Shown: positions 32,018-40,426, counted from the first letter of the stretch. The stretch: 43,546 bases of DNA from Cytophagales bacterium (GCA_013298075.1 JAAFJG010000038.1:1-43546), one strand, 5' to 3'. Translations and numbers: made by a program. The notes: a model not told the origin generated them from the letters alone.

Positions 32018-32560
32018 TTATCTTGTTTGTAAATATTTTTCTACGGCATCAATCGCATTGTCCAGTCTCATTTTTCCTACTCCTTCAATAATAACATAAT
32101 TTGCCTTTTTTTTGTTTAATTCATCAATATATTTTTCGTGTAATTCTCCACGCATTTCGCTATGTTCTCTTAATTCGTCATATTCCCAAATCAAATCAGG
32201 TTTCATCAATAAATAAAAATCATAATGATGCGTTTCATACAGCGTTAAAAACCAATCGGGACATCTTTGATACGCATTTTCTAACCAAATTTTGAATACT
32301 GTGGTGTCTGTATCTGTAAATAAAATAGAAAATGTATTGTTATTATTATTATTGTTATTTTCCTTTTCCTTTTCTTTTTCGAGTTCGATTTGTCCTTTAA
32401 TGATTTTCCAAACATCTTTTTCTGAATAATTTTTTCCAAAAGTATTCAAATAAATACGTGCATATTCTTCTACCCAAATGGTTTTAAAATAATCGGCTAA
32501 TTGTTTAGCAATTGTAGTTTTTCCTGTGGATTCTGTTCCTGTAATCGCAATTTTTATCAT
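32018..32560 (-). CDS. NadR-type nicotinamide riboside kinase-like ATPase
   Basis: A 180-residue AAA_28/NadR kinase-domain protein. Walker A is GTESTGKTT at residues 8-16, followed by VEEYARIYLN, the middle FTDTDTTVFKIWLE and the later DLIWEYDELREH. It probably phosphorylates nicotinamide riboside in NAD salvage; the adenylyltransferase half of NadR is absent. Residues ~60-75 are a low-complexity KEKEKE and eight-Asn run, encoded by an ATT/GTT triplet repeat at 32336-32359 and a TTTTCC-type repeat beyond it. Confidence 0.75.
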   Translation of the reverse strand: MIKIAITGTESTGKTTIAKQLADYFKTIWVEEYARIYLNTFGKNYSEKDVWKIIKGQIELEKEKEKENNNNNNNNTFSILFTDTDTTVFKIWLENAYQRCPDWFLTLYETHHYDFYLLMKPDLIWEYDELREHSEMRGELHEKYIDELNKKKANYVIIEGVGKMRLDNAIDAVEKYLQTR

Positions 32561-32576
32561 TTTCGATATAAAAATA

Positions 32577-32584
32577 CAAAAGTA
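32577..32584 (-). promoter_or_regulatory. Promoter -7 box of the NadR-type kinase gene
   Basis: Minus-strand TACTTTTG, 16 nt before ATG 32560. Confidence 0.6.
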
Positions 32585-32678
32585 AATAAAAAAATAGAAA
32601 ATTTAATGTTTTTTTTTGAATATTTACGTTAAAATAGAAGTAAGGAACTAAATAAAAAATAATATACCTAAAAAAACT

Positions 32679-32756
32679 CCCTCACCTTTGGGGAGGGCTG
32701 GGGTGGGGCATAATTTTAGCAAAAAGCCCCACCCTAACCCTCCCCAGCGGTGAGGG
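32679..32756. repeat. GC-rich 31-bp inverted repeat
   Basis: The arms 32679-32709 and 32726-32756 match at 27 of 31 positions (CCCTCACC, GGGGAGGG and GGGTGGGGC on the left; GCCCCACCC, CCCTCCCC and GGTGAGGG on the right), with a 16-nt AT loop. In a roughly 27% GC neighbourhood this is striking. The right arm and the next 50 bp recur in inverted orientation at 43263-43326. Confidence 0.85.
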
Positions 32757-32841
32757 AACTAAAAATAAGTTTTTTTGAGTGGGTAATTTATTCTTTAGAT
32801 GCTCCCTAAACCACAAATCAATTTCAATTAAGTTTATATCT

Positions 32842-33978
32842 ATGAAAAAAATATTTTTAGTTTTATTACTTTGCCAAACATTTTTTATGCTGGCTAATGC
32901 CCAACAAGTAACTGTATCGCATTATTTTACTGCAGATGATGATGGCGATGGCGTACCTAACACGCGCGATAAATGTCCCGATACAGATAAAAATTTGAAC
33001 GGAAAAGAAATGCCTGTAGATATAAAAGGAAAAAAATATATCGTAAAAATTGGTGATTTCAAAAAAAATGTAGAAACTCGAAGAAGACGAATTTTAGTCG
33101 AAATTAGTAAAATTGATAAAGAGAAACAGGCTATTCTCAAAACTATCAAAGGTACAAAAAACAAACTTGATGAAACGTCTACCAGAAGAGTTGCTACGAT
33201 TGATTCGATTGAAAAAATACAGAAAAAACAAATGTCCGATGTAGTTTTTGAAGCAAAAGTAAGCGTAAATGGAAAAATGGAAGAAGTAGAAATTCCATTG
33301 GGCGTTGATGAATTTGGTTGTTTGCCTGATAGAGATAGAGATGGCGTACCTGATTTGGTAGATAAATGTCCCGATTTATTTGGTATCAAAGCCTTAGATG
33401 GTTGTAATGATAGAGATGGCGATGGCGTACTTGATCACGAAGACGACTGCCCAGATGAACCTGGTTTGAAAAGATTAAAAGGCTGTCCAGATAAAGGAAA
33501 TGGCGATAGAGATGGCGATGGCGTGATAGATAGAGAAGATTTATGCCCTGATGTCAAAGGTACAAAAGCAAACAAAGGTTGTCCTGAGTTGGTGTCAAAA
33601 GAGCAAAAGAAAATCATAGAAGATGCTACAAAAGTGCTTTTTGAAGTAGATAAAGCAGATTTAAAACCTGAATCGAGTCAAATTTTGGATAGATTAGCCA
33701 ATCTAATTATGGAATTAAAAGCAAAACACGGCAATATTAAAATTCGATTAGATGGACACACAGATAATGACGGCACAAATGAACATAATTTAGATTTATC
33801 TCGCAATCGTGCAAGGTCTGTCAAAGATTATTTAGTAATGAAAGGTATTGAGGAAATATCTATTTCGACTGCAGGTTATGGAGAAGAAAAACCAATCGTT
33901 TCGAATGCAACTCCACAAGGTAAAAAGCAAAATAGACGTGTTGAAATTGCTATTACGAATACTAAAAACGATAAATAA
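32842..33978 (+). CDS. OmpA-family outer membrane protein with thrombospondin type 3 repeats
   Basis: A 378-residue protein. ATG 32842 is chosen because it begins a proper signal peptide (MKKIFLVLLLCQTFFMLANA); an upstream GTG at 32779 lies within repeat-derived sequence. A first calcium-binding repeat (DDDGDGVPNTRDKCPD) is followed by a charged ~95-residue linker, then three more repeats (DRDGVPDLVDKCPD, DRDGDGVLDHEDDCPD, DRDGDGVIDREDLCPD), then a C-terminal OmpA domain (VLFEVDKADLKPESS, RLDGHTDNDGTNEHNLDLSR, NRRVEIAI) that binds peptidoglycan. A terminator follows. Confidence 0.92.
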   Translation: MKKIFLVLLLCQTFFMLANAQQVTVSHYFTADDDGDGVPNTRDKCPDTDKNLNGKEMPVDIKGKKYIVKIGDFKKNVETRRRRILVEISKIDKEKQAILKTIKGTKNKLDETSTRRVATIDSIEKIQKKQMSDVVFEAKVSVNGKMEEVEIPLGVDEFGCLPDRDRDGVPDLVDKCPDLFGIKALDGCNDRDGDGVLDHEDDCPDEPGLKRLKGCPDKGNGDRDGDGVIDREDLCPDVKGTKANKGCPELVSKEQKKIIEDATKVLFEVDKADLKPESSQILDRLANLIMELKAKHGNIKIRLDGHTDNDGTNEHNLDLSRNRARSVKDYLVMKGIEEISISTAGYGEEKPIVSNATPQGKKQNRRVEIAITNTKNDK

Positions 33979-34014
33979 TTGATTTGAAAACTAATTTATC
34001 GGTTAAAAATAAAA

Positions 34015-34040
34015 AAACAAAGACGTTGCGGTCTTTGTTT
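34015..34040 (+). terminator. Rho-independent terminator after the OmpA gene
   Basis: AAACAAAGAC pairs with GTCTTTGTTT around GTTGCG, followed by more T's. Confidence 0.9.
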
Positions 34041-34080
34041 TTTTTATGTAGATATAGAATAATTTTTTTACAAAATATTT

Positions 34081-34776
34081 TTATTTTACTTTAATTTTTA
34101 AAGTTAATCCTTTTTGTAAAGTTTCAATATTTGGAGAAATATACACAGAATTTTCGTCAGATTTGAGGTCTAATTTGCCATCATTTGTAATTTTTTTGAG
34201 TTTTCTTTTTTCGAATGAGAATTTCATTTTGTATTCCATCATTTTCATCATTTCTTCACCCTCACCACCTGCTACTTTTTCATCTGTTTTTCCTTTGGGT
34301 CTTGCGTAGGTAAGTTCTTTTGATTTGAGCGAAAAGTATTGAAAAGGTTTTGCTGTTGTTGTTGTTTCTTTTTTGTTTTCTTTCTCAAACATAGTATTTT
34401 GAGATTCATTATTTTTTAACATTTTGTCATAAGCCTGATTTAAAGCAACTACATCAACAAAATCAAAGGTTACTTTATAACTTGTCTCGCCCAAAATATC
34501 CATTTTTACATTGGTGATACCTTTGATTGATTGAAGTTTATCCGTTCCTTCTTTTGTTTTTTTGAGTAATTCTTGCACGACTAATTTTATGCTATCTGGG
34601 GAATTTTTTTCTCCTTTTGATGCAGCAGCAGCTTGCATTAAATCAAGCATTTGTTTGAAGTCAATAGTAGAATTAAATTGTCCTGAGAAATCTTTTTTAA
34701 AGTAAATTTCTTCTGAGGTTTTGCAGCTTGTGAATAATATTACAAAGGCAAAACAAATTGCAATGATGTTTTTCAT
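34081..34776 (-). CDS. Putative lipoprotein of unknown function
   Basis: A 231-residue protein. ATG 34776 starts a lipoprotein signal (MKNIIAICFAFVILFTSCKT, acylated Cys at residue 18); the frame is open 24 codons further up, but that part lies across the promoter. The mature part is Lys-rich, with a pattern of amphipathic segments (IDFKQMLDLMQAAAASKGEK, MDILGETSYKVTFDFVDVVA) and no motif I can name. It has its own promoter 30 nt upstream. Confidence 0.7.
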   Translation of the reverse strand: MKNIIAICFAFVILFTSCKTSEEIYFKKDFSGQFNSTIDFKQMLDLMQAAAASKGEKNSPDSIKLVVQELLKKTKEGTDKLQSIKGITNVKMDILGETSYKVTFDFVDVVALNQAYDKMLKNNESQNTMFEKENKKETTTTAKPFQYFSLKSKELTYARPKGKTDEKVAGGEGEEMMKMMEYKMKFSFEKRKLKKITNDGKLDLKSDENSVYISPNIETLQKGLTLKIKVK

Positions 34777-34806
34777 TATTTTTCTTTTTTTGAGTAAATG
34801 ATTTTG

Positions 34807-34814
34807 CAAATGTA
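34807..34814 (-). promoter_or_regulatory. Promoter -7 box of the lipoprotein gene
   Basis: Minus-strand TACATTTG, 30 nt before ATG 34776. It decides the start. Confidence 0.65.
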
Positions 34815-34963
34815 GTAATTTTTTTGGTATTATTCGATACTGTCCCAATTTCGTTGCAAATTTATTTTTATGTTGAAAAAAAAAGTATCTATAACGATTT
34901 TATTTTAAATCTCTTGTAATGGATTTCGAACACTATCAATATATATATAATACCTAAAAAAAT

Positions 34964-34989
34964 ACTTCCACAATCATTTTCTAAGAACC
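34964..34989. repeat. Possible solitary end of the MITE-like element
   Basis: ACTTCCACAATCATTTTCTAAGAACC resembles the right end of the 22037-22229 element (CTCCGCAATAATTTC followed by CCAAGAACC) but with several changes and no partner. It could be a remnant or chance. Confidence 0.3.
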
Positions 34990-34990
34990 A

Positions 34991-35026
34991 AAAAAAGTAA
35001 GGTATTTCATTATATCTTACTTTTTT
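34991..35026 (-). terminator. Terminator downstream of the PGI/PMI gene
   Basis: AAAAAAGTAAG pairs with CTTACTTTTTT (11 bp, 14-nt loop). Confidence 0.85.
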
Positions 35027-35065
35027 ATTTTATAAACACTTGATAATCAAATACTTATTTTTATT

Positions 35066-36064
35066 TTAAAACTTCGCTAATTCATTTTTAAGATGATTAA
35101 TAACATCAATCTCAAAAGCATCAACTTGATTTAATTCTGATAAATACCAAGAAACCCAATCAAACAAATAAATTAAATAAATACTTTGTTCAATCAATGT
35201 ATTTCCTTTGGGTTTGATTTCTATGACTTTATTTGCTTTTTCCTCAAAAATAGGTTTACAAATATCCATTCTTTTCGCAACTCTCGCCATATCCAATTCA
35301 GAACGAACCAACCAAACCGTATGTTTTTGATACGTTTCTTTTGCCAATCCCCAACCGACCAATTCATTATGATTCATTTCAGGCATAATGTTGATATGGG
35401 CTAATTGTTTTGAATTTTCATTGATTTGTTGTTGCATTCTCACCAAAACCGCTCCCCATTGTCCATCAGCATACGCCAATAAATGATGTTGAAAAGCAGA
35501 TTTTGCCAATCTTTTAGCCACATCTTGCATATCAGGCAGATATAATTTTATTTTTTTGATACTATTTTCTACATCAGTTTCAAAAAAATTATCAATTAAA
35601 TCGTGTGCCAAAAAAGTATATAATAATTGAATCAAAGAATAACCCAAAAATGCACGCGGACAAGGCGCTTCGTTAGGAATTTGCACAAAACCAAAATTAT
35701 CTTGTTTTGCTTTTTCTACCAATTTTTCACCCGCCGTAATTGCAAAAATTTGTGCTTTTTGTGTTTGTGCTTGTGCCAACGCACTCAAAGTTTCTTCTGT
35801 GCCACCCGAAAAAGAACACGCAATCAACAAGGTATGTTCATTGACAAAATTTGGAATTGTGTAAGTTTTAGAGATAGAAATAGGCACTTTGATACGACTT
35901 TGCAACCAATTTTCTACAATATTTGCCCCAATACCTGAGCCACCTAACCCTGCAATAACAACGTTTCTAATTTCGTTTAAAGGCGTAATTTTTTTTATTT
36001 TTTTACCAATTTCAACAGCCTTTTCGAGTTGATTAGGAAAACCTATGATGAGTTCTTTTATCAT
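35066..36064 (-). CDS. Bifunctional phosphoglucose/phosphomannose isomerase
   Basis: A 332-residue SIS-fold isomerase interconverting glucose-6-P or mannose-6-P with fructose-6-P. The sugar-binding loop is GLGGSGIGANIVENW, followed by LIACSFSGGTEETLSAL. The catalytic Glu lies in MPEMNHNELVGW, the hallmark of the archaeal-type PGI/PMI family also found in Bacteroidota. It lies 18 nt after tpiA on the same strand, forming a small glycolytic operon. Confidence 0.88.
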   Translation of the reverse strand: MIKELIIGFPNQLEKAVEIGKKIKKITPLNEIRNVVIAGLGGSGIGANIVENWLQSRIKVPISISKTYTIPNFVNEHTLLIACSFSGGTEETLSALAQAQTQKAQIFAITAGEKLVEKAKQDNFGFVQIPNEAPCPRAFLGYSLIQLLYTFLAHDLIDNFFETDVENSIKKIKLYLPDMQDVAKRLAKSAFQHHLLAYADGQWGAVLVRMQQQINENSKQLAHINIMPEMNHNELVGWGLAKETYQKHTVWLVRSELDMARVAKRMDICKPIFEEKANKVIEIKPKGNTLIEQSIYLIYLFDWVSWYLSELNQVDAFEIDVINHLKNELAKF

Positions 36065-36082
36065 TTTTTTAGTTTTTATATA

Positions 36083-36844
36083 TTAAAAAGATTGTGCAAT
36101 CGTAATAAAATCTCTTGATTTAAGAGATGCTCCACCAATCAAACCGCCATCAATATCTGCACAAGCAAATAATTCTTTTGCATTTTGAGGATTGCAACTT
36201 CCACCATATAAAATAGAAATATTTTCAGCAATTTCTTGCGTATAGGTATGAGCAATATGTGTTCTTAGGTAGGCGTGCATTTCTTGTGCTTGGGCAGAAG
36301 AAGCCGTTTTTCCTGTGCCTATTGCCCAAATTGGTTCGTAAGCAATCACAATTTTTTGAATATCTTCTGTAGATAAATCAAACAATGATTCTGTGATTTG
36401 TTGAGCCACATATTCTAAATGTTTGCCTGATTCTCTAATAGTTAAACTTTCGCCACAACAAAAAATAGGAGTAATACCGACTTCTAATAATAATTTTGTT
36501 TTTTGTGCTAATTGTTCAGAAGTTTCATTAAAATATTCACGTCTTTCGCTATGCCCAATAATTGTATATTGCACGCCGACAGATTTTAACATATCTACAG
36601 AAGTTTCACCTGTAAAAGCACCACTTTTTTGGTGATAACAATTTTGCGAACCCAAACGAATATTAGAATTTTGTGGAATAAGTTTTTGTAACGAATTCAA
36701 ATGAATAAACGGAGGATTTATCACTAAAATTGCTTGATTTTTGAGTTCATCTTTAGCAATATTGATAATTTCAGAGGTAAGAGCCAAACCTTCTTCAAAG
36801 TTTTTATTCATTTTCCAATTACCTGCAACAATTTTTTTTCTCAT
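36083..36844 (-). CDS. tpiA: Triosephosphate isomerase
   Basis: A 253-residue (beta/alpha)8 enzyme interconverting dihydroxyacetone phosphate and glyceraldehyde 3-phosphate. Substrate residues are in AGNWKMNK, the catalytic His in TIIGHSERREYF, the catalytic Glu in AYEPIWAIGTGKTAS (hinge of loop 6), and the phosphate loop in LIGGASL. Length is standard. It is the first gene of the operon with PGI/PMI. Confidence 0.97.
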   Translation of the reverse strand: MRKKIVAGNWKMNKNFEEGLALTSEIINIAKDELKNQAILVINPPFIHLNSLQKLIPQNSNIRLGSQNCYHQKSGAFTGETSVDMLKSVGVQYTIIGHSERREYFNETSEQLAQKTKLLLEVGITPIFCCGESLTIRESGKHLEYVAQQITESLFDLSTEDIQKIVIAYEPIWAIGTGKTASSAQAQEMHAYLRTHIAHTYTQEIAENISILYGGSCNPQNAKELFACADIDGGLIGGASLKSRDFITIAQSF

Positions 36845-36880
36845 AATATATAATAATTTTCCTTTAAAATAAGTGTCAAA

Positions 36881-36918
36881 AAAATAATACGATACACATT
36901 TTTTGTTGTATTATTTTT
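36881..36918 (-). terminator. Second AT-rich hairpin before tpiA
   Basis: AAAATAATAC pairs with GTATTATTTT, between the Rpn terminator and tpiA; function uncertain. Confidence 0.45.
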
Positions 36919-36932
36919 GAGTTAAGAATATG

Positions 36933-36980
36933 AAAATATCATTCTAAAAAAGCAAAATTTTGTTCTTAGAATGATATTTT
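36933..36980 (-). terminator. Terminator of the second Rpn locus
   Basis: AAAATATCATTCTAA pairs with TTAGAATGATATTTT (15 bp, 18-nt loop), 6 nt past the stop of the small tail gene in the minus direction. Confidence 0.85.
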
Positions 36981-36986
36981 TGATGA

Positions 36987-37190
36987 TTATTTTTTAGCAT
37001 TTTGTTTAATGATTTCAATTACTTCTTGTTCTGTAATATCATAAGAATGAGCAATATCAGAAACTTTTATTTTCATATCATTCATTTTTAAAATACATCG
37101 CCTGCGTTCTTGTTCACGCCCTTTTTTGATACCTATTTCCATACCTTCAAGATATCGAATATCGGTTTCTATATCATATTCAAAAGCCAT
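36987..37190 (-). CDS. Free-standing C-terminal module of the second Rpn-type nuclease (RpnS-like candidate)
   Basis: A 67-residue protein, MAFEYDIETDIRYLEG then KKGREQERRRCIL then a helix-turn-helix-like end (MKIKVSDIAHSYDITEQEVI). It repeats the last ~75 residues of the gene just upstream, which contains the same MAFEYDIETDIRYLEG stretch internally. Its start lies 5 nt after the upstream stop. The 15 bases before its ATG (AAAAAATAAATATT) are identical to those before the internal ATG of the long gene, so a working internal initiation site appears to have been copied with the module. In E. coli a short product from such an internal start (RpnS) blocks the full-length nuclease. The inhibitor role here is inferred. 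Confidence 0.7.
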   Translation of the reverse strand: MAFEYDIETDIRYLEGMEIGIKKGREQERRRCILKMNDMKIKVSDIAHSYDITEQEVIEIIKQNAKK

Positions 37191-37195
37191 AATAT

Positions 37196-38086
37196 TTATT
37201 TTTTGGTATTTCGCTTGATGATTTCGATAACTTTTTGTTCTGTAATATTGTAAGAATGAGCAATATCAGAAACTTTTATTTTCATATCATTCATTCTTAA
37301 AATACCTCGCTCGCGCTCTTTTTCAGTGCCTATTCCCACACCTTCTTCACGCCCTATTCCCACACCTATTTCGATACCTTCAAGATATCGAATATCGGTT
37401 TCTATATCATATTCAAAAGCCATAATATTTATTTTTTGTTTAATTGTTTTCTGTAAATTTCTTAAATTTGATAAAACTTCTAATTGTTTGACGCATTTTT
37501 GTTTTTTGTCAAAAGTAACATCTATTTTAGAGATTTTATTAAGAATAATATCCACTATATTTTCGGGAGTTTGTCCTTTATAATCGGCTAATATTCCCAA
37601 AATAATCACTTCAGGAACATCAGAATTAATAAAATTATTAACGTCTATTTCCTGAAAATTAATCAATTTATAACGGAAATCTAACCCTTCATCTTTGATA
37701 AAAGTAATCATTTTTGATTTCCCTTTCCCCAAATAAATAACGTATTGTCTAATCGGAATATTGTGTAAAGTTCGAATGAAAGCTTGATAAAAATTCATTC
37801 GAAGTTGCATCGTTAAATGCTCTTTCACCTGAAATTCTACGTGCAAAATAAAATCATCAGCAGGATTTTTATGTTTTATTTTGGCTATAAAATCTGCCTC
37901 TGTTTCTAAAGTTTTTTGTAAAGCAGGCAGAATATACTCCATTTCTGTATTTTCTACATCAACTTGAAATAATTGCTTAAAAAAAGGTTTGATGGTTTCA
38001 ATCAAATTTTCCTTTAAAATTTTGTCATAAGCATTGGCATATTTCTTTTTTAAATTTTCGTCTGGCTCTAAATTTTCTTGGTTCAT
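37196..38086 (-). CDS. Rpn-type PD-(D/E)XK nuclease, second locus
   Basis: A 296-residue protein whose nuclease core is ADFIAKIKHKNPADDFILHV followed by the E-x-Q of VEFQ (about residues 63-86). Conserved features continue with NFYQAFIRTLHNIPIRQYVI. Residues ~220-296 form the tail MAFEYDIETDIRYLEG, two octapeptide-like repeats (GVGIGREE, GVGIGTEK) and a C-terminal HTH-like segment. An ATG in the tail (37424 on the minus strand) could give a 77-residue short product. A partial copy of the tail follows as a separate gene. No clear promoter box was found. Confidence 0.8.
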   Translation of the reverse strand: MNQENLEPDENLKKKYANAYDKILKENLIETIKPFFKQLFQVDVENTEMEYILPALQKTLETEADFIAKIKHKNPADDFILHVEFQVKEHLTMQLRMNFYQAFIRTLHNIPIRQYVIYLGKGKSKMITFIKDEGLDFRYKLINFQEIDVNNFINSDVPEVIILGILADYKGQTPENIVDIILNKISKIDVTFDKKQKCVKQLEVLSNLRNLQKTIKQKINIMAFEYDIETDIRYLEGIEIGVGIGREEGVGIGTEKERERGILRMNDMKIKVSDIAHSYNITEQKVIEIIKRNTKK

Positions 38087-38116
38087 ATTTTTATAAAAAT
38101 ATCTTAGTTGTATAAA

Positions 38117-38151
38117 AAACCTATACGTTTTTTTGAAAAACTTATAGGTTT
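38117..38151 (-). terminator. Terminator downstream of ispH
   Basis: AAACCTATA pairs with TATAGGTTT (9 bp), with flanking T/A runs. Confidence 0.75.
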
Positions 38152-38186
38152 ATAATTATTTTTTATTTTTGTTTATATCAATTTAA

Positions 38187-39083
38187 TCACTCACAAACTT
38201 CCAAATCATAAATTCTTTCCACAAAATCCGCTACTTGTTGCATCAACCAATTAGGCGTAGAAGTTGCTCCACAAATTCCTACTGATGAATTTTCTTGAAA
38301 CCAACTGACATCAATTTCAGTTTCATTTTCAATAAAATAACTTTGAGCGTTATTTTTTTTGCATACTTCAAATAATGCTTTACCATTCGAACTTTTTTTA
38401 CCACTCACAAACAAAATAATATCATATTGTGTCGAAAAAATGGTTAGTTGCGGCTCACGATTCGAAACTTGTCTGCAAATACTATCATTTGCCTCAAAAT
38501 ATTGTTCTGTATTATTAGAATTTTTTATTCTTTCTTCTATTTTACTTTTAATATGATAAAATCCTTCGGTACTTTTAGTCGTTTGGCTAAAAAGTTCGAT
38601 AGGTTTTGAGAAGTCAATTTTATCCAAATCTTCTTCATTGCTCACGATAATTCCTTCGTTATTAAGTTGTCCATTCAACCCAATAATTTCAGCGTGTCCT
38701 TCTTTTCCATAAATAACAATTTGTCCTTTTTTTTGCGTTACGGTATCATTATAAGCATTTTTGATACGATTTTGAAGTTTCAAAACCACAGGACAAGAGG
38801 CATCAACCAATTCAATATTATTTTTTAAAGCAATTTGATACGTTTCAGGAGGTTCGCCATGCGCTCTAATCAATACTTTACAATCAGTTAATTTTTGTAA
38901 ATCTTCTCTTGATATAATTTGCAAGCCTTTTTGGTGCAATCGTTTTACTTCCATATCATTATGAACAATATCGCCCAAACAATATAGATTTTTACTGTCC
39001 TCCAATTCTGCTTCTGCCATTTCGATAGCATATTCAACGCCAAAACAATAACCCGAATTTTTATCTATTGTTACTTTTATCAT
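38187..39083 (-). CDS. ispH: 4-hydroxy-3-methylbut-2-enyl diphosphate reductase
   Basis: A 298-residue iron-sulfur enzyme, the last step of the non-mevalonate isoprenoid pathway (HMBPP to IPP and DMAPP). The three cluster Cys are C13 (SGYCFGVEYA), C97 (VDASCPVV) and C203 (NDSICRQVSNRE). Substrate motifs are the IVHN and RAHGEPP histidines, FSQTTKSTEG, and SGKKSSNGKALFE. It follows a small secreted-protein gene after 11 nt, so the two are co-transcribed. Confidence 0.96.
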   Translation of the reverse strand: MIKVTIDKNSGYCFGVEYAIEMAEAELEDSKNLYCLGDIVHNDMEVKRLHQKGLQIISREDLQKLTDCKVLIRAHGEPPETYQIALKNNIELVDASCPVVLKLQNRIKNAYNDTVTQKKGQIVIYGKEGHAEIIGLNGQLNNEGIIVSNEEDLDKIDFSKPIELFSQTTKSTEGFYHIKSKIEERIKNSNNTEQYFEANDSICRQVSNREPQLTIFSTQYDIILFVSGKKSSNGKALFEVCKKNNAQSYFIENETEIDVSWFQENSSVGICGATSTPNWLMQQVADFVERIYDLEVCE

Positions 39084-39094
39084 ATTGATACTAT

Positions 39095-39454
39095 TTAATT
39101 TTTTTCTTCAAGCTGCACATAATATCTGGCAGTTTTTGTGCATCTAAAATCTAACTTATTTTTATATTTTTTGCTTTTTTGGTCAAAATTATTAGCCAAT
39201 TCATTTTCATTTTCGTCTAATATTTTAATGATTACTTGTTTTTTTGTATGTTTGATTTTAATTTTATAAACGCTCAAACTACTAAACATATAAGAAAATT
39301 TATTAACTCCGTCTATTTTATCGCCTTTGATAGGCATAAAGTGTTTGTTAGTTGCTCCTCTTGATTGTACCTCAAATGCTGCATCTTGTGCGAATGTTTT
39401 TTGGTTGATTAAAAATAAACAGCCAAATAATAAAGAAAATAAAAAGATTTTCAT
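39095..39454 (-). CDS. Small secreted protein upstream of ispH
   Basis: A 119-residue protein with a signal peptide (MKIFLFSLLFGCLFLINQKT, cleavage near AQD). The mature region is a short beta-rich domain (YKIKIKHTKKQVIIKILDEN, KARYYVQLEEK-like end). Family not recognised. It has a promoter 38 nt upstream and probably drives the ispH operon. Confidence 0.65.
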   Translation of the reverse strand: MKIFLFSLLFGCLFLINQKTFAQDAAFEVQSRGATNKHFMPIKGDKIDGVNKFSYMFSSLSVYKIKIKHTKKQVIIKILDENENELANNFDQKSKKYKNKLDFRCTKTARYYVQLEEKN

Positions 39455-39492
39455 ATTTTTTTAATTTTTTAAGTGTGAACAAATCTTAAACG

Positions 39493-39500
39493 CAAAATTA
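39493..39500 (-). promoter_or_regulatory. Promoter -7 box of the small secreted protein / ispH operon
   Basis: Minus-strand TAATTTTG, 38 nt before ATG 39454. Confidence 0.6.
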
Positions 39501-39563
39501 TACAAAAAATTAGATTATAACATATAATTACGATTTTTTTTTGAAAAAAATATATTTTTAGTT

Positions 39564-39571
39564 TATCTTTG
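39564..39571 (+). promoter_or_regulatory. Promoter -7 box abutting a start codon
   Basis: TATCTTTG ends only 4 nt before ATG 39576, so the transcript should begin at or next to the ATG (leaderless mRNA). Confidence 0.6.
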
Positions 39572-39575
39572 CACT

Positions 39576-40346
39576 ATGAAAAAAATTATTAGTTGGGTAA
39601 TTCGTTCTATTCCAAGAAAATATTTACAAATCATTAGTCCGATTGCCCTCAAAATTTTGGGCTTTTTTTATCGTGGAAAAGGCGTGCAATGTACGGTTTG
39701 TAGTCACGAATATAAACAATTTTTACCTTATGGAAGAGGAAATTCTGCTCGAAATAATGCCCTGTGTCCTTCTTGTCAAGCCTTAGAAAGGCATAGATTG
39801 ATTTGGTTATATTTGCAAGAAAAAACAGATTTTTTTCAATCTCCTAAAAAAGTATTGCATATCGCTCCCGAAAGTTGCTTTATTCATCGATTCGAAAAAA
39901 TGAAAAATTTGGATTATATCACGGCTGATATTGAATCACCTTTGGCAAAAATAAAAATGGATATTCACGAAATTCCTTTTCAAAATAATACTTTTGACGT
40001 GGCTTTTTGCAATCACGTGATGGAACACGTGGCTGATGACATCAAAGCTATGTCCGAAATTTATAGAGTTTTAAAGCCAAATGGTTGGGCAATTATTCAA
40101 ATTCCTTTCTTTGATTTGAACTTAAAAACGACTTTAGAAGATAAATCTATCATCACTCCCAAAGAACGTTTTGAAAAATATGGACAAGAAGACCACGTAC
40201 GTATGTATGGGCAAGATTACGGAAGAAGATTAGAAAAAGCAGGCTTTCAAGTCAATGAAGATGAATTTGTCAATACATTATCAACCGAAAAAATAAAAAA
40301 ATTCGCATTACCCAAAGGAGAAATTATATATTTTTGTAAAAAATAA
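39576..40346 (+). CDS. SAM-dependent methyltransferase (type 11) with N-terminal Cys cluster
   Basis: A 256-residue protein. An N-terminal Cys module (VQCTVCSHEY about residues 39-42, and LCPSCQALERHRL about 69-72) looks like a zinc ribbon. The methyltransferase domain follows: VLHIAPESCFIHRFE (motif I variant), ADIESPLAKIKMDIHEIPFQ, DVAFCNHVMEHVADDIKAM and the RVLKPNGWAIIQIPF post-motif. The glycine-rich loop of motif I is replaced by APES, which is seen in some type 11 enzymes acting on surface sugars. The substrate is unknown. The gene appears to be leaderless. Confidence 0.78.
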   Translation: MKKIISWVIRSIPRKYLQIISPIALKILGFFYRGKGVQCTVCSHEYKQFLPYGRGNSARNNALCPSCQALERHRLIWLYLQEKTDFFQSPKKVLHIAPESCFIHRFEKMKNLDYITADIESPLAKIKMDIHEIPFQNNTFDVAFCNHVMEHVADDIKAMSEIYRVLKPNGWAIIQIPFFDLNLKTTLEDKSIITPKERFEKYGQEDHVRMYGQDYGRRLEKAGFQVNEDEFVNTLSTEKIKKFALPKGEIIYFCKK

Positions 40347-40426
40347 AAAAAATTGCAAGCTATTTGCTAAGTAATAAAATTAGCAGTCATAAAAAATAAC
40401 TACAATAAATTTTTTTTTAAACCATT

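Noticed and set aside
32922-33389. Minus-strand open frame (155 codons) within the OmpA gene
   Set aside because: Shadow of the calcium-binding repeats; Ser/Pro/Phe-rich with no signal or motif.
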